A stretch of DNA of 64,000 nt from Gammaproteobacteria bacterium (lineage in GTDB: Bacteria; Pseudomonadota; Gammaproteobacteria; Thiohalomonadales; Thiohalomonadaceae): contig JALOAT010000008.1 of NCBI GenBank assembly GCA_023228645.1, positions 39,511 through 103,510 of the forward strand. Direction: 5' to 3'. The notes under the pieces were generated by a model. That model saw nothing but the letters and a program-made list of their open reading frames with translations. It did not search any database and was not told where the DNA came from. Position 1 is the stretch's first letter, and each line of letters begins with the position of its first letter. Position numbers and translations under genes: made by a program. This document shows positions 42,857-61,043 of this stretch, piece by piece.

Positions 42857-42887
42857 CGAAAGGGGGCGCAGTATACACTGCGCCCCC
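42857..42887 (-). terminator. Hairpin between tufA and rpsJ (terminator or leader hairpin)
   Basis: Perfect 11-bp inverted repeat, GGGGGCGCAGT on one side and its complement on the other, loop of 4 nt, followed on the minus strand by TTTCG. The T tract is short, so termination may be partial. It lies 19 bp past the tufA stop. Confidence 0.7.
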
Positions 42888-42905
42888 GCGTATGGCTAGA
42901 CGACT

Positions 42906-44096
<1,191 letters not shown>

Positions 44097-44124
44097 TGTA
44101 CTGTACCTCGCTCGTTAATCTTGA

Positions 44125-46221
44125 TTACGACGCTTTCTTGATGACTGCTTCGGCGACGCTGGCCGGTGCCTCGTTGTACTTCTTGAATTCCATGGAGTAC
44201 GTCGCACGACCCTGGCTCAGAGAGCGCAGCGTGGTCGCATACCCGAACATCTCGGCCAACGGGACTTCTGCCTTGAGGAGCTTCACGCCGGCATTGTCAT
44301 CCATGCCGAGGATGATGCCCCGACGACGGTTCAGGTCGCCCATGACGTCACCCATGTAGTCTTCCGGCGTCTCCACCTCGACCGCCATGATGGGTTCGAG
44401 CAGCACGGGATTCGCCTTCAAGCAGCCTTCCTTGAAGGCCATGGAGCCCGCGATCTTAAAGGCCATTTCGTTGGAGTCAACGTCGTGGTAGGAACCATCG
44501 AACAGCGTAACCTTGACGTCCACCACCGGATAACCGGCGAGCACGCCATTCTGTAGTTGCTCCTGGATGCCTTTGTCGACCGCCGGGATATATTCCCTCG
44601 GTACGACGCCGCCCACGATGGCATTGATGAACTCGTAGCCCTTACCGGCTTCCTGAGGTTCGATCTTGACCCAGACATGACCGTACTGGCCGCGACCACC
44701 GGACTGACGTACGAACTTGCCTTCCTGCTCGACGTCCTTGCGAATGGTCTCGCGGTAGGCCACCTGAGGAGCACCCACGTTGGCTTCCACCTTGAACTCA
44801 CGCTTCATGCGGTCGACGATGATCTCCAGATGAAGCTCGCCCATGCCGCCGATGATGGTCTGGCCGGACTCTTCGTCGGTACGCACGCGGAAGGACGGGT
44901 CTTCCTGCGCCAGGCGGTTGAGCGCGAGGCCCATCTTTTCCTGGTCGCTCTTGGTCTTGGGTTCCACGGCCACGAAAATGACGGGTTCGGGGAACTCCAT
45001 CTTCTCCAGCTGAACGGGCTTGTCCACCGCGGACAATGTGGTACCGGTGGTGATGTCCTTCAGGCCCACGCAAGCGGCGATGTCGCCGGCGCGCACTTCT
45101 TTGATCTCGTCGCGGCTATTGGCGTGCATCTGCAGGATGCGGCCGATACGCTCGGTCTTGCCGGTATGCGAGTTGTACACGCTGTCGCCGGAATTCAGCA
45201 CACCCGAGTAAACACGAATGAAGGTAAGCGAACCCACGTAGGGGTCGGTCATGATCTTGAACGCGAGGGCGGAAAACGGCTCTTCGTCGCTGGAGTGACG
45301 CTCCGCGGGCTGCTCGGTCTTGACGTCAATGCCCTTGATGGCAGCCACTTCAGTCGGCGCTGGCAGATAGTCGATGACCGCGTCCAGCATGGCCTGCACG
45401 CCCTTGTTCTTGAAGGCGCTACCGCACAGCATGGGGAAGATCTCAAGATTCATGGTGCGCTTGCGAAGTGCCGCACGAATCTCGTCCTCGGAAAGGTCGC
45501 CCTCTTCGAGATATTTGTTCATGAGCTCTTCGCTGGCTTCGGCCGCGGCCTCCACCATGTTTTCGCGCCATTCCTGCGCAGTCGGCACCAACTCCGCCGG
45601 GATGTCCTCGTAGGTGAAGGTCATGCCCTGATCGGCTTCGTTCCAGAGAATGGCCTTCATCTTGACGAGGTCGACCACACCCTTGAACTTGTCCTCGGCG
45701 CCGACCGGAATCTGCACGGGGATGGGATTGGCGCGCAGGCGCTCACGCATCTGCTTGTAGACCTTGAAAAAATCGGCGCCGGTGCGGTCCATCTTGTTGA
45801 CGAACGCGAGACGGGGTACACCGTACTTGGTGGCCTGACGCCACACGGTCTCGGACTGGGGCTGAACGCCGCCCACCGCGCAGTACACCATGCAGGCGCC
45901 GTCGAGGACGCGCATGGAGCGCTCTACCTCGATGGTAAAGTCCACGTGGCCCGGGGTGTCGATGACGTTTACGCGATGCTCGGGGTACTGACGAGCCATG
46001 CCGCTCCAGAAGCAGGTGGTCGCAGCGGAGGTGATGGTGATGCCACGCTCCTGTTCCTGCTCCATCCAGTCCATGGTGGCGGCGCCGTCGTGTACCTCAC
46101 CGATCTTGTGAGAAACACCCGTGTAAAAAAGGATACGCTCCGAAGTCGTCGTCTTGCCGGCGTCGATGTGCGCGGAAATACCGATATTACGGTAGCGTTC
46201 GATGGGGGTCTTGCGGGCCAC
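44125..46221 (-). CDS. fusA: Elongation factor G
   Basis: 698-residue translocase GTPase. G1 AHIDAGKT (17-24), [19 protein letters not shown], domain III-V sequences ([77 protein letters not shown]) all present. One copy in the window, between rpsG and tufA in the classical str order. Confidence 0.99.
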   Translation of the reverse strand: MARKTPIERYRNIGISAHIDAGKTTTSERILFYTGVSHKIGEVHDGAATMDWMEQEQERGITITSAATTCFWSGMARQYPEHRVNVIDTPGHVDFTIEVERSMRVLDGACMVYCAVGGVQPQSETVWRQATKYGVPRLAFVNKMDRTGADFFKVYKQMRERLRANPIPVQIPVGAEDKFKGVVDLVKMKAILWNEADQGMTFTYEDIPAELVPTAQEWRENMVEAAAEASEELMNKYLEEGDLSEDEIRAALRKRTMNLEIFPMLCGSAFKNKGVQAMLDAVIDYLPAPTEVAAIKGIDVKTEQPAERHSSDEEPFSALAFKIMTDPYVGSLTFIRVYSGVLNSGDSVYNSHTGKTERIGRILQMHANSRDEIKEVRAGDIAACVGLKDITTGTTLSAVDKPVQLEKMEFPEPVIFVAVEPKTKSDQEKMGLALNRLAQEDPSFRVRTDEESGQTIIGGMGELHLEIIVDRMKREFKVEANVGAPQVAYRETIRKDVEQEGKFVRQSGGRGQYGHVWVKIEPQEAGKGYEFINAIVGGVVPREYIPAVDKGIQEQLQNGVLAGYPVVDVKVTLFDGSYHDVDSNEMAFKIAGSMAFKEGCLKANPVLLEPIMAVEVETPEDYMGDVMGDLNRRRGIILGMDDNAGVKLLKAEVPLAEMFGYATTLRSLSQGRATYSMEFKKYNEAPASVAEAVIKKAS

Positions 46222-46242
46222 TGTGAAAAACCTCGTTGCTGA

Positions 46243-47119
<877 letters not shown>

Positions 47120-47134
47120 CTGGTTCTCCAACGA

Positions 47135-47167
47135 AATAAAGGACAGGCCGGTTCCGACCGGCCTGTC
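47135..47167 (-). promoter_or_regulatory. Hairpin in the rpsL leader
   Basis: Minus strand GACAGGCCGGT and its complement ACCGGCCTGTC, 11-bp stem with 4-nt loop, then CCTTTATT. It lies downstream of the str promoter, so it is in the 5' leader and could act as an attenuator or as a weak end for rpoC read-through. Confidence 0.6.
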
Positions 47168-47181
47168 AAAAAAGAAGCGGA

Positions 47182-47210
47182 ATTTTAGGAACGGCGCAAG
47201 GGGCTGTCAA
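47182..47210 (-). promoter_or_regulatory. Sigma-70 promoter of the str operon
   Basis: Minus strand TTGACA (47205-47210), 17-nt spacer, TAAAAT (47182-47187): a perfect -35 and near-perfect -10, about 63 bp before the rpsL ATG. The -35 sits in the loop and right arm of a hairpin AGGGGCTGT/ACAGCCCCT (47199-47222) just behind rpoC. Confidence 0.78.
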
Positions 47211-47236
47211 GCAACAGCCCCTCTGCACCCCGGCTT

Positions 47237-50200
47237 TCATTCCCCGGCGCTCAATTCCGTGATGGGTTGAGCCAGCGGTGTGGCCTCTGACTCCGCCTCC
47301 ACACGCCGCCGTTCGCGGCGGGTGGCATGGTAGGCCAGGCCGGTACCCGCCGGGATCAGACGGCCGACGATCACGTTCTCCTTCAGACCGCGCAGCTCGT
47401 CGGTCTTGCCGGTGACCGCCGCATCGGTGAGGACGCGGGTGGTCTCCTGGAAGGACGCCGCCGAGATGAACGACTCGGTGGCCAGTGAAGCCTTGGTGAT
47501 GCCGAGCAGCACGCGCTGGTAGGTCGCAGGCAGCTTGCTCTCGTTCTGCACGCGCTCGTTTTCCTCGAGCACACGGGAGAACTCGACCTGCTCGCCCTGC
47601 AGGAACTTGGTATCACCGGCGCTCTTGACCTCGATTTTGCGCAGCATCTGGCGAACGATCACCTCGATGTGCTTGTCGTTGATCTTCACGCCCTGCAGAC
47701 GGTACACGTCCTGCACCTCGTTGACGATGTAGCTCGCCAGCGCCGCGACGCCCTTCAGGCGCAGGATGTCCTGCGGATCCGGTGCGCCTTCCACGATCAC
47801 TTCGCCGCCTTCCACGTGCTCGCCTTCGAACACGGTGATGTGGCGCCACTTCGGGATCAGCTCCTCATGGGCGTCACCCTCGGCCGGGGTGATGATGAGG
47901 CGCTGCTTGCCCTTGGTTTCCTTGCCAAAGCTGACCGTACCGGAGATCTCCGCCAGGATGGCCGGCTCCTTCGGCTTGCGGGCCTCGAACAGGTCGGCCA
48001 CGCGCGGCAGACCACCGGTGATGTCGCGGGTCTTGGAGGTCTCCTGCGGGATGCGTGCAAGCACGTCGCCCACGCCGACCTCGGCGCCGTCCTGCAGGTT
48101 GACGATGGCGCCTGCCGGCAAGAAGTACTGGGCCTGGATGTCTGTACCCGGGATCTTGATGTCCTTGCCCGCGGCGTCGACCAGCTTCACCATGGGACGC
48201 AGGTCCTTGCCCGCAGACCCGCGCTGCTTCGGATCGGTGACCACCAAGGCGGACAGGCCGGTGACTTCGTCGGTCTGGCGATGCACAGACACGCCTTCCA
48301 CGAAGTCGCTGAACATGACACGACCGGTAATTTCGGTAACGACCGGATGGGTGTGCGGGTCCCAGTGGGCCACTACCTGACCACCCTTGATCTGCTCACC
48401 GTCGGCAACGTTCAGAACGGCACCATAAGGTACCTTATAGCGTTCGCGCTCACGGCCGTTTTCGTCCAGCACGGTGAGTTCACCGGAGCGGGACACCGCC
48501 ACCAGGTGGCCGCTGGCGTGCTGCACGGTCTTGATATTGTGCAGACGCACCGAGCCGTTGGCCTTCACCTCGATGTTGTTCACTGACGCGGAACGCGACG
48601 CGGCACCACCGATATGGAAGGTACGCATGGTCAGCTGCGTGCCGGGCTCGCCGATGGACTGGGCGGCAATGACACCCACCGCCTCACCCACGTTCACCAG
48701 ATGGCCGCGGGCCAGGTCACGTCCGTAGCAGTTGGAACACACACCGTAGCGGGTTTCGCAGGTGATGGGCGAGCGGACGGTGATGTGATCGATGGAGAAC
48801 TCCTCGATCTTCTGCACCCATTTCTCGTCCAGCAGCGTGCCGCGCGGAATGGCAATCTTGTCGGTCCCCGGTACGAGCACGTCGGCGGCCGTCACGCGGC
48901 CAAGGACCCGTTCACGCAACGGTTCCACCACGTCACCGCCTTCGATCAGGGACTGCATCGCGAGGCCATGCTCAGTACCGCAGTCTTCTTCCGTCACCAC
49001 GAGGTCCTGTGCCACGTCGACGAGGCGACGCGTCAGGTAGCCGGAGTTGGCGGTCTTGAGCGCCGTATCCGCGAGGCCCTTGCGGGCGCCGTGGGTGGAG
49101 ATGAAGTACTGCAGAACCGAAAGGCCCTCACGGAAGTTCGCCGTGATCGGCGTCTCGATGATGGAGCCGTCGGGCTTCGCCATCAGGCCGCGCATGCCTG
49201 CCAGCTGGCGGATCTGGGCGGCGCTACCACGGGCGCCGGAGTCGGCCATCATGAAGATGGAGTTGAACGATGGCTGCTTGACCTTCTTGCCCTCGCGATC
49301 GACGACATCTTCCGAACCGAGCTTGTCCATCATGGCCTTGGCGACCTGGTCATTGGTGCGCGACCAGATATCCACGACCTTGTTGTAGCGCTCGCCGTTG
49401 GTCACGAGACCGGAGAGGTACTGGTTCTCGATCTCCTTCACTTCCTGATCCGCGCGCGACAAGATGGCGGCCTTTTCGTCCGGGATCACCATGTCGTCCG
49501 AGGCGAAGGACACACCCGCACGGGTGGCGTAGCGGAAGCCCATGTACATGAGCTGGTCCGCAAAGACCACGGTGTCCTTCAGGCCGAGATTTCGGTAACA
49601 GGCGTTGATGAGCTGCGAAATGGCCTTCTTCACCAACGGCTTGTCGACCAGCACGAAGGGCATGCCATCCGGGACGATGTCGAACAGCAGCGCGCGGCCG
49701 GCCACCGTGTCCTTCAGGGACACCTTCTCGGTGCACTCGCCATTGGCACCGATCTCAACCTCGCGGATACGCACCTTGATGCGCGCGTGCAGATCCAGTA
49801 CGCCATTCTGGTAGGCACGCAGTACCTCGTTGGTGTCGGCGAACACCATGCCCTCGCCCTTGGCGTTCACACGCTCACGCGTCATGTAGTAGAGCCCGAG
49901 CACCACGTCCTGCGACGGCACGATGATGGGCTCACCGTTGGCGGGCGACAGGATGTTGTTGCTGGACATCATGAGTGCGCGCGCTTCGAGCTGGGCTTCC
50001 AGCGAAAGCGGCACGTGCACGGCCATCTGGTCACCATCGAAGTCGGCATTGAAGGCTGCGCAGACCAGCGGATGCAGCTGGATGGCCTTGCCCTCGATGA
50101 GCACGGGCTCGAACGCCTGGATGCCGAGACGGTGCAGGGTCGGCGCGCGGTTCAGCAGCACCGGATGTTCGCGGATAACTTCTTCGAGGATATCCCACAC

Positions 50201-51421
50201 CTCCGGACCTTCGCGCTCGACCATTTTCTTGGCGGCCTTGATGGTGGTGGCCAAGCCACGGCGCTCCAGCTTGGAGAAGATGAAAGGCTTGAACAGCTCC
50301 AGCGCCATCTTCTTCGGCAGGCCGCACTGGTGCAGGCGCAGGGTCGGGCCGACCACGATAACCGAGCGGCCGGAGTAGTCCACGCGCTTGCCGAGCAGGT
50401 TCTGACGGAAGCGGCCCTGCTTGCCCTTGATCATGTCCGCCAGGGACTTGAGCGGGCGCTTGTTGGAGCCCGTGATGGCGCGGCCGCGGCGGCCGTTGTC
50501 CATCAGCGCATCCACCGATTCCTGCAGCATGCGCTTTTCGTTGCGCACGATGATATCGGGCGCAGCGAGATCCAGCAGGCGCTTCAGGCGATTGTTTCGG
50601 TTGATGACACGGCGATACAGATCGTTCAGATCGGAGGTCGCAAAGCGGCCGCCCTCAAGGGGCACCAGCGGACGCAGCTCGGGCGGCAGCACCGGCAGCA
50701 CGGTCATGATCATCCACTCGGGACGATTGCCGGACTCCAGGAAGGCCTCCATGAGCTTCAGGCGCTTGGTGAGCTTCTTGAGCTTGGTCTCGGAGTTGGT
50801 CTGTGGGATCTCATCGCGAATCTTCTCCGCTTCCTTCTGCAGATCCATACCGCGCAGCAGGTCGAGAATGGCCTCGGCACCCATGCGCGCGTCGAACTCG
50901 TCGCCGTACTCCTCGATGGCGTCCAGGTAGGCCTCGTCGGTCAGCAACTGACCGCGCTCAAGCTGGGTCATACCCGGGTTGACCACCACGAAGCTTTCGA
51001 AATAGAGCACGCGCTCGATGTCACGCAGAGTCATGTCGAGCAGCAGGCCCATACGGGACGGCAGGCTCTTCAGGAACCAGATGTGCGCGGTGGGCGAGGC
51101 CAGCTCGATGTGGCCCATGCGCTCGCGACGCACCTTCGCCAGGGTGACTTCGACGCCGCACTTCTCGCAGATGACGCCGCGATGCTTGAGGCGCTTGTAC
51201 TTGCCGCAGAGGCACTCGTAATCCTTCACAGGCCCAAAGATTTTGGCGCAGAACAGACCGTCGCGCTCGGGCTTGAAAGTGCGATAGTTGATGGTCTCCG
51301 GCTTTTTGACTTCGCCGTAGGACCAGGAACGAATCTTGTCAGGTGATGCGAGGCCGATGCGAATGGCATCGAAGTCCTCGATGGGACCCGTTTGCTTCAG
51401 AAGCTTGATGAGGTCTTTCAC
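47237..51421 (-). CDS. rpoC: RNA polymerase beta' subunit
   Basis: 1394 residues. N-terminal zinc site [23 protein letters not shown], catalytic magnesium triad D460, D462, D464 in NADFDGDQM (the same numbers as E. coli), and a second zinc site near [23 protein letters not shown]. The trigger-loop region is normal ([13 protein letters not shown]). 73 bp after rpoB. Confidence 0.99.
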   Translation of the reverse strand: MKDLIKLLKQTGPIEDFDAIRIGLASPDKIRSWSYGEVKKPETINYRTFKPERDGLFCAKIFGPVKDYECLCGKYKRLKHRGVICEKCGVEVTLAKVRRERMGHIELASPTAHIWFLKSLPSRMGLLLDMTLRDIERVLYFESFVVVNPGMTQLERGQLLTDEAYLDAIEEYGDEFDARMGAEAILDLLRGMDLQKEAEKIRDEIPQTNSETKLKKLTKRLKLMEAFLESGNRPEWMIMTVLPVLPPELRPLVPLEGGRFATSDLNDLYRRVINRNNRLKRLLDLAAPDIIVRNEKRMLQESVDALMDNGRRGRAITGSNKRPLKSLADMIKGKQGRFRQNLLGKRVDYSGRSVIVVGPTLRLHQCGLPKKMALELFKPFIFSKLERRGLATTIKAAKKMVEREGPEVWDILEEVIREHPVLLNRAPTLHRLGIQAFEPVLIEGKAIQLHPLVCAAFNADFDGDQMAVHVPLSLEAQLEARALMMSSNNILSPANGEPIIVPSQDVVLGLYYMTRERVNAKGEGMVFADTNEVLRAYQNGVLDLHARIKVRIREVEIGANGECTEKVSLKDTVAGRALLFDIVPDGMPFVLVDKPLVKKAISQLINACYRNLGLKDTVVFADQLMYMGFRYATRAGVSFASDDMVIPDEKAAILSRADQEVKEIENQYLSGLVTNGERYNKVVDIWSRTNDQVAKAMMDKLGSEDVVDREGKKVKQPSFNSIFMMADSGARGSAAQIRQLAGMRGLMAKPDGSIIETPITANFREGLSVLQYFISTHGARKGLADTALKTANSGYLTRRLVDVAQDLVVTEEDCGTEHGLAMQSLIEGGDVVEPLRERVLGRVTAADVLVPGTDKIAIPRGTLLDEKWVQKIEEFSIDHITVRSPITCETRYGVCSNCYGRDLARGHLVNVGEAVGVIAAQSIGEPGTQLTMRTFHIGGAASRSASVNNIEVKANGSVRLHNIKTVQHASGHLVAVSRSGELTVLDENGRERERYKVPYGAVLNVADGEQIKGGQVVAHWDPHTHPVVTEITGRVMFSDFVEGVSVHRQTDEVTGLSALVVTDPKQRGSAGKDLRPMVKLVDAAGKDIKIPGTDIQAQYFLPAGAIVNLQDGAEVGVGDVLARIPQETSKTRDITGGLPRVADLFEARKPKEPAILAEISGTVSFGKETKGKQRLIITPAEGDAHEELIPKWRHITVFEGEHVEGGEVIVEGAPDPQDILRLKGVAALASYIVNEVQDVYRLQGVKINDKHIEVIVRQMLRKIEVKSAGDTKFLQGEQVEFSRVLEENERVQNESKLPATYQRVLLGITKASLATESFISAASFQETTRVLTDAAVTGKTDELRGLKENVIVGRLIPAGTGLAYHATRRERRRVEAESEATPLAQPITELSAGE

Positions 51422-51494
51422 CGTCTACTCTCCTCAAATTCGGTTCGGCGGGCCGCAATGCGGCCCGCAACTCCGTGAGCGGCTCGGCCGCGCC

Positions 51495-55571
<4,077 letters not shown>

Positions 55572-55664
55572 CAGGGTTCCTCAGCTCTTCAGATCGGCTC
55601 TACCAGGCGCACGCCCCATCCCCTCGATGGTCGTGCGTGGGTTTGCGGGTACTACCCGCCAGCG

Positions 55665-55694
55665 GAAAAAGGCCGGTGGCGTTTGCCACCAGCC
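55665..55694 (-). terminator. rplL-rpoB attenuator-like terminator
   Basis: Minus strand GGCTGGTGGC-AAAC-GCCACCGGCC followed by five Ts, in the gap between rplL and rpoB. A second hairpin without a T tract (GGCCCGCCCT and complement, 55730-55750) precedes it. Same layout as the E. coli rplL-rpoB attenuator and processing region. Confidence 0.75.
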
Positions 55695-55802
55695 GTTTTC
55701 ACGAAATTCTGCACCTTTCCCTGGAAACCGGCCCGCCCTGAGGGCGGGCCAATTCCATATGCCAGGACCAGGCCTGACCTTTGTCGGCATGGGGTGCCTT
55801 GA

Positions 55803-56174
55803 TTACTTCACCTCAACCTTGGCGCCCGCGTCTTCGAGCTGCTTCTTCAGCGCGTCGGCATCGGCCTTGGAGACGGCTTCCTTCACGGCCTTGGGCGCGC
55901 TTTCGACCAGGTCCTTGGCTTCCTTCAGGCCCAGACCGGTCGCAGCACGCACGACCTTGATGACTTCAACCTTCTTCTCGCCGGCAGCGGCCAGAATCAC
56001 GTTGAACTCGGTCTGCTCGTCGACGGGAGCAGCGGCAGCGGCAGCGGGGGCAGCGGCCACGGCAGCGGCAGCGGACACACCGAACTTCTCTTCCATCGCC
56101 TCGATGAGCTCGACCACTTCCATCACAGTCATGTTGGAGATGGTGTCAAGGATTTCTTCTTTGGAAACGGCCAT
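55803..56174 (-). CDS. rplL: 50S ribosomal protein L7/L12
   Basis: 123 residues. N-terminal dimerisation helices ([20 protein letters not shown]), a flexible alanine-rich hinge (residues ~34-52) and the factor-binding C-terminal domain ([56 protein letters not shown]). Stalk protein that recruits EF-Tu, EF-G and IF2. Confidence 0.99.
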   Translation of the reverse strand: MAVSKEEILDTISNMTVMEVVELIEAMEEKFGVSAAAAVAAAPAAAAAAPVDEQTEFNVILAAAGEKKVEVIKVVRAATGLGLKEAKDLVESAPKAVKEAVSKADADALKKQLEDAGAKVEVK

Positions 56175-56234
56175 TTGTGAATGCTCCTGTAACTTGGATA
56201 TTGCCCATAGGGGCCCGTTGATACGAATAGATGC

Positions 56235-56762
56235 TTAGGCTGCCTGCTTCTGATCGCGAACCGCAGCGATGGTACGAGCCAGCTTGGCATGCGGCTCGGC
56301 CAGGGTGCGGACGAATTTCTGGATCGGGGCCTTCATGACGCCCATGAGCATGGCGATGGCCTGCTCCTTGGTCGGCATCTTGGCGAGGCGGTCCAGTTCC
56401 TTCGCGTCGAGCAGCTTCCCTCCGATGGAGACCACCTTCGTCACCAGCTTGGCGTTATCCTTGGCGAACGCCTGGATAACCCGAGCGGCAGCGCCGGGAT
56501 CTTCCTGAGAGAAGGCCAGCACCAGCGGGCCCGTGAGGGCCTCCTGCATGCACTCGAACTCGGTGCCTTGGACGGCGCGACGAGCCAGGGTGTTCTTCAC
56601 CACACGCACATACACGCCGCCGGCACGTGCCTGGGCACGCAGGGCGGTCATCTGTGCGGCGGAAAGACCCGCGTATTCCGCACCAACGGCGGAATAGGCC
56701 TTCGCAGCTACCTCGGCGACTTCGTCGATGATGGCCTGCTTTTGATCGCGGTTGAGAGCCAC
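56235..56762 (-). CDS. rplJ: 50S ribosomal protein L10
   Basis: 175 residues (MALNRDQKQAIIDEVAEVAAKAYSAVGAEYAGLSAAQMTALRAQARAGGVYVRVVKNTLARRAV ... TKEQAIAMLMGVMKAPIQKFVRTLAEPHAKLARTIAAV). Anchors the L12 dimers. Preceded by a 264-bp leader with the conserved L10-binding elements. Confidence 0.99.
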   Translation of the reverse strand: MALNRDQKQAIIDEVAEVAAKAYSAVGAEYAGLSAAQMTALRAQARAGGVYVRVVKNTLARRAVQGTEFECMQEALTGPLVLAFSQEDPGAAARVIQAFAKDNAKLVTKVVSIGGKLLDAKELDRLAKMPTKEQAIAMLMGVMKAPIQKFVRTLAEPHAKLARTIAAVRDQKQAA

Positions 56763-56869
56763 GCGAAATCACCTCTCGGTTTGCACATGGAACTCGGGTA
56801 TCGCGGAAAGTTCCGCGCCCGAATGCCTGTGACATTGACAAACGGAAGAGATCGAAACCCCTTCCCCCC

Positions 56870-57000
56870 TTGTACGGTGGCCCTCGTAAAACACCTTAGG
56901 CGACACCGTCTGCGCAGGCGGCTTGCACCTTTACACCTTGCGGCACCTGCGGTCTTTGACGGCCACCGCCCCTTGCGGGGCGGGGACCTGTTGCACCACC
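56870..57000 (-). promoter_or_regulatory. L10-type ribosomal protein leader of rplJL-rpoBC
   Basis: The 264-bp rplA-rplJ gap, read on the minus strand, contains CAAAGACCGCAGGTG and, ~40 nt later, CGCCTGCGCAGACGGTG. These match the conserved pairing strands of the E. coli L10 leader, where L10-(L12)4 binds and represses translation. Borders are approximate. The rest of the gap holds further stem-loops and no gene. Confidence 0.75.
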
Positions 57001-57026
57001 CGAAGGCAGCACAAATTCTTTACTGC

Positions 57027-57722
57027 TTAAGCGCTCGCAAGCGAGGACGGCTCGACGATCACGCCACCACCCATGGTGGTGGAAAGGGTGATCTTCTTGA
57101 CGTACTGGCCCTTGGCGGTCGCAGGCTTGGCCTTGTTGAGTTCGCTCAGCAGGGCCTGCAGATTTTCCCTGATGGCCTTCGCGTCGAAATCGACCTTACC
57201 AATGGAGGCGTGGATGATGCCCGCCTTATCGGTGCGGAAGCGCACCTGACCGGCCTTGGCATTGCGCACCGCACCCGCGACGTCCGGCGTGACCGTGCCG
57301 GTCTTCGGGTTGGGCATAAGCCCGCGGGGACCCAGGATCTGGCCCAGGGTGCCGACCACGCGCATCGCATCGGGGGAGGCCACGACCACATCGAAATCCA
57401 TCTGGCCCGCTTTCACCTGCTCTGCCAGATCGTCCATACCCACGATATCGGCACCGGCGGCCTTGGCGGCCTCGGCGTTGGCGCCTTGGGCGAACACTGC
57501 GACGCGTACGCTCTTGCCAGTGCCGTTCGGCATCACGGTGGCGCCACGCACGACCTGATCGGATTTGCGCGGATCGACACCAAGGTTTACGGCGACGTCG
57601 AGGGATTCGCGGAACTTCGCCGGCGGCAGGCTTTTGAGGATCTCAATGGCCTCATCGAAGCCGTACGCCTTGCCAGGCTGAATTTTTTCGCGGATTACTT
57701 TTTGACGTTTGGTGAGAGCCAT
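57027..57722 (-). CDS. rplA: 50S ribosomal protein L1
   Basis: 231 residues ([62 protein letters not shown] ... [46 protein letters not shown]). Two-domain E-site stalk protein, translational repressor of rplKA in E. coli. 3 bp after rplK. Confidence 0.99.
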   Translation of the reverse strand: MALTKRQKVIREKIQPGKAYGFDEAIEILKSLPPAKFRESLDVAVNLGVDPRKSDQVVRGATVMPNGTGKSVRVAVFAQGANAEAAKAAGADIVGMDDLAEQVKAGQMDFDVVVASPDAMRVVGTLGQILGPRGLMPNPKTGTVTPDVAGAVRNAKAGQVRFRTDKAGIIHASIGKVDFDAKAIRENLQALLSELNKAKPATAKGQYVKKITLSTTMGGGVIVEPSSLASA

Positions 57723-57725
57723 GGC

Positions 57726-58157
57726 TTACACGCCCTCCGTTTCGAGGCCCATGCTGCGGGCGCTGCCTGCGATGGTACGGACAGCCGCATCCATATCCGA
57801 TGCGCTGAGGTCCGGCATCTTGGTCTTGGCGATGTCTTCCAACTGGGCACGGGTGACCTTGCCCACCTTGTCCCGATTGGGCACCGCAGAACCCGACTTG
57901 ATGCCGGCCGCCTTTTTCAGAAGGATGGCTGCCGGCGGGGTCTTGGTGATGAACGTGAAGCTGCGGTCGTTGTATACGGTGATTACAACCGGAATCGGCA
58001 GACCGGGTTCCAGCTTCTGGGTCTGCGCATTGAACTGCTTGCAGAACTCCATGATATTCACGCCGTGCTGACCGAGCGCCGGGCCGACCGGTGGGCTGGG
58101 GTTGGCCTGACCGGCCTTCACCTGCAGCTTGATGTATGCGGTGATTTTCTTCGCCAT
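57726..58157 (-). CDS. rplK: 50S ribosomal protein L11
   Basis: 143 residues ([43 protein letters not shown] ... [51 protein letters not shown]). Needed for RelA activation. The proline pair of the thiopeptide pocket ([11 protein letters not shown]) is present. 112 bp after nusG, in which I see a hairpin but no convincing promoter. Confidence 0.99.
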   Translation of the reverse strand: MAKKITAYIKLQVKAGQANPSPPVGPALGQHGVNIMEFCKQFNAQTQKLEPGLPIPVVITVYNDRSFTFITKTPPAAILLKKAAGIKSGSAVPNRDKVGKVTRAQLEDIAKTKMPDLSASDMDAAVRTIAGSARSMGLETEGV

Positions 58158-58269
58158 GTTTCTCTCCTCGCGGGTTCATACGCCTTGCAGCTCCCCGCCA
58201 TTGAAAATCGCGGAAGCGAACCGCCGGGTGCCCCTTCGGGAACCCGGCCAATTCACTCCCGCGTCGGTT

Positions 58270-58803
58270 TCAGCCTTTGTCTACTTGGCCGAATTCCAGT
58301 TCCACCGGCGTGGAGCGGCCGAAGATCAGCACGGCCACACGCAGGCGGTTCTTCTCGTAGTCAACTTCTTCGACCACGCCATTGAAATCGTTGAACGGAC
58401 CTTCGACGATCCGCACCACTTCGCCAGGCTCGAACAGGACCTTCGGCCGCGGCTTCTCCGCGCCTTCCTGTACCCGTGCCAGGATGGCGTCGGCCTCGCG
58501 ATCGGAAATGGGTGCCGGACGATCGGCGGTGCCCCCAATGAAACCCATCACCTTGGGTACGTCCTTCACCAAGTGCCAAGTCTCGTCGTTCATCTCCATC
58601 TGCACGAGTACGTAGCCGGGGAAGAACTTGCGATCGCTCTTCCGCTTCTGGCCTTCGCGCATTTCGATGACTTCCTCGGTGGGGACCAGGATCTGACCAA
58701 ACATCTCCTGCATCCCGCCACGCCGGATCCGTTCCTCCAGCGAGCGCTTCACCTGATTTTCGAAGCCTGAGTAGGCGTGGACCACATACCAACGCAACGC
58801 CAT
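58270..58803 (-). CDS. nusG: Transcription termination/antitermination factor NusG
   Basis: 177 residues. N-terminal NGN domain ([23 protein letters not shown] ... [32 protein letters not shown]) and C-terminal KOW domain ([51 protein letters not shown]) that binds Rho or S10. 4 bp after secE. Confidence 0.99.
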   Translation of the reverse strand: MALRWYVVHAYSGFENQVKRSLEERIRRGGMQEMFGQILVPTEEVIEMREGQKRKSDRKFFPGYVLVQMEMNDETWHLVKDVPKVMGFIGGTADRPAPISDREADAILARVQEGAEKPRPKVLFEPGEVVRIVEGPFNDFNGVVEEVDYEKNRLRVAVLIFGRSTPVELEFGQVDKG

Positions 58804-58807
58804 GGGT

Positions 58808-59155
58808 TCAGCCTCCTTGGCCGGTCATGAGCTTCACCGCCCAGACCAGGAACGTATCGAACAGCCAGAGGATAAGACCCATCAGGACGACCATCACCAT
58901 GACGATTCCCGTCGTCTGGGTAGTTTCCTTTCCGGTGGGCCAAACCACCTTGCGAACCTCGATGAGCGCCCCGCGGCCGTAGCTGAGTGCTCCGGCGCCG
59001 GGGGCAGTTCGGGATGCCAGGGCAATCGCAATTCCCAGGGCAACAAGCAGGCCGACGACGCGCAGGAACACCGACTGGTCGCCGAAATAGTAAAACGCCC
59101 CTACCGCACCCAGGAGGATGAAGGATGCGATCGTCAACTTAAGCTTGTCAGCCAT
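58808..59155 (-). CDS. secE: Preprotein translocase subunit SecE (three-helix form)
   Basis: 115 residues with three hydrophobic helices, as in enterobacterial SecE (127 residues). The essential region is [45 protein letters not shown]. Clamps SecY, also encoded in this block. It lies 39 bp downstream of tRNA-Trp. Confidence 0.97.
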   Translation of the reverse strand: MADKLKLTIASFILLGAVGAFYYFGDQSVFLRVVGLLVALGIAIALASRTAPGAGALSYGRGALIEVRKVVWPTGKETTQTTGIVMVMVVLMGLILWLFDTFLVWAVKLMTGQGG

Positions 59156-59194
59156 TGCCTTTCCGAGGAATCACGCCAGTCCACTGGCCGGATA

Positions 59195-59270
59195 TGGCAG
59201 GCCAGGAGGGAATCGAACCCCCAACCTGCGGTTTTGGAGACCGCCGCTCTGCCAATTGAGCTACTGGCCT
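59195..59270 (-). tRNA. tRNA-Trp (CCA anticodon)
   Basis: 76 nt with CCA end. Acceptor AGGCCAG/CTGGCCT, anticodon arm CGGTCTCCAAAACCG with CCA, T-arm TGGGGGTTCGATTCCCTC. It lies between tufB and secE, a common gammaproteobacterial position, and must be cut out of the tufB-secE transcript. Confidence 0.97.
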
Positions 59271-59326
59271 AAATCGTTTGTGGGCACTCCGGGTTTGACG
59301 CCGGAATGCACCACCAGTTCTTCTTG

Positions 59327-60517
<1,191 letters not shown>

Positions 60518-60567
60518 GGACCGATTCCTCCGGTGGAACGTCTACTCTTGGGTTTCAACTGAAAACT

Positions 60568-60643
<76 letters not shown>

Positions 60644-60672
60644 AAAAAAACTGCAAACCTCTACCGCTTTGA

Positions 60673-60746
<74 letters not shown>

Positions 60747-60772
60747 GTCGAAAACCTGCTCCCACGCGAAAT

Positions 60773-60857
60773 TGGTGGAGGGGGGTGGATTCGAACCACC
60801 GAAGGCTGAGCCAGCAGATTTACAGTCTGCCCCCTTTGGCCGCTCGGGAACCCCTCC
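60773..60857 (-). tRNA. tRNA-Tyr (GTA anticodon)
   Basis: 85 nt with CCA. Acceptor GGAGGGG/CCCCTCC, anticodon arm GCAGACTGTAAATCTGC with GTA, a long variable arm (class II) and T-arm GGTGGTTCGAATCCACC. Equivalent of E. coli tyrU. Confidence 0.97.
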
Positions 60858-60929
60858 AAAAACGTAAGCCACACATTCTGCGATGCAACGACCCGTGTGT
60901 CAATCCCGATTTCGGGCTTACTGTCAGTG

Positions 60930-61005
60930 TGGAGCTGGCGACAGGAGGCGAACCTGCGACCTACTGATTACAAATCAGCCGCTCTACCAACTGAGCTACG
61001 CCAGC
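60930..61005 (-). tRNA. tRNA-Thr (TGT anticodon)
   Basis: 76 nt with CCA. Acceptor GCTGGCG/CGCCAGC, anticodon arm CTGATTTGTAATCAG with TGT, T-arm GCAGGTTCGCCTCCTGT. First gene of the tRNA-tufB unit, equivalent of E. coli thrU. With the GGT and CGT tRNAs it gives three threonine isoacceptors in the window. Confidence 0.97.
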
Positions 61006-61014
61006 GAACCGCGG

Positions 61015-61043
61015 ATTTTAGGCAGAAGCGTGGGTCTCCGCAA
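61015..61043 (-). promoter_or_regulatory. Sigma-70 promoter of the tRNA-tufB operon
   Basis: Minus strand TTGCGG (61038-61043), 17-nt spacer, TAAAAT (61015-61020), then a GC-rich discriminator CCGCGG before the tRNA-Thr 5' end 9 bp on. The GC discriminator is typical of stringently controlled stable-RNA promoters. The -35 box abuts the stop codon of the SPOR gene. Confidence 0.75.

Noticed and set aside
48614..51346. Plus-strand 910-codon open frame opposite rpoC
   Set aside because: Antisense shadow of rpoC codon usage; composition is His/Ala/Leu/Arg-rich and the sense gene is certain.
58158..58269. A separate rplK promoter between nusG and rplK
   Set aside because: The gap has a GC-rich hairpin but no pair of -35 and -10 boxes with acceptable spacing.
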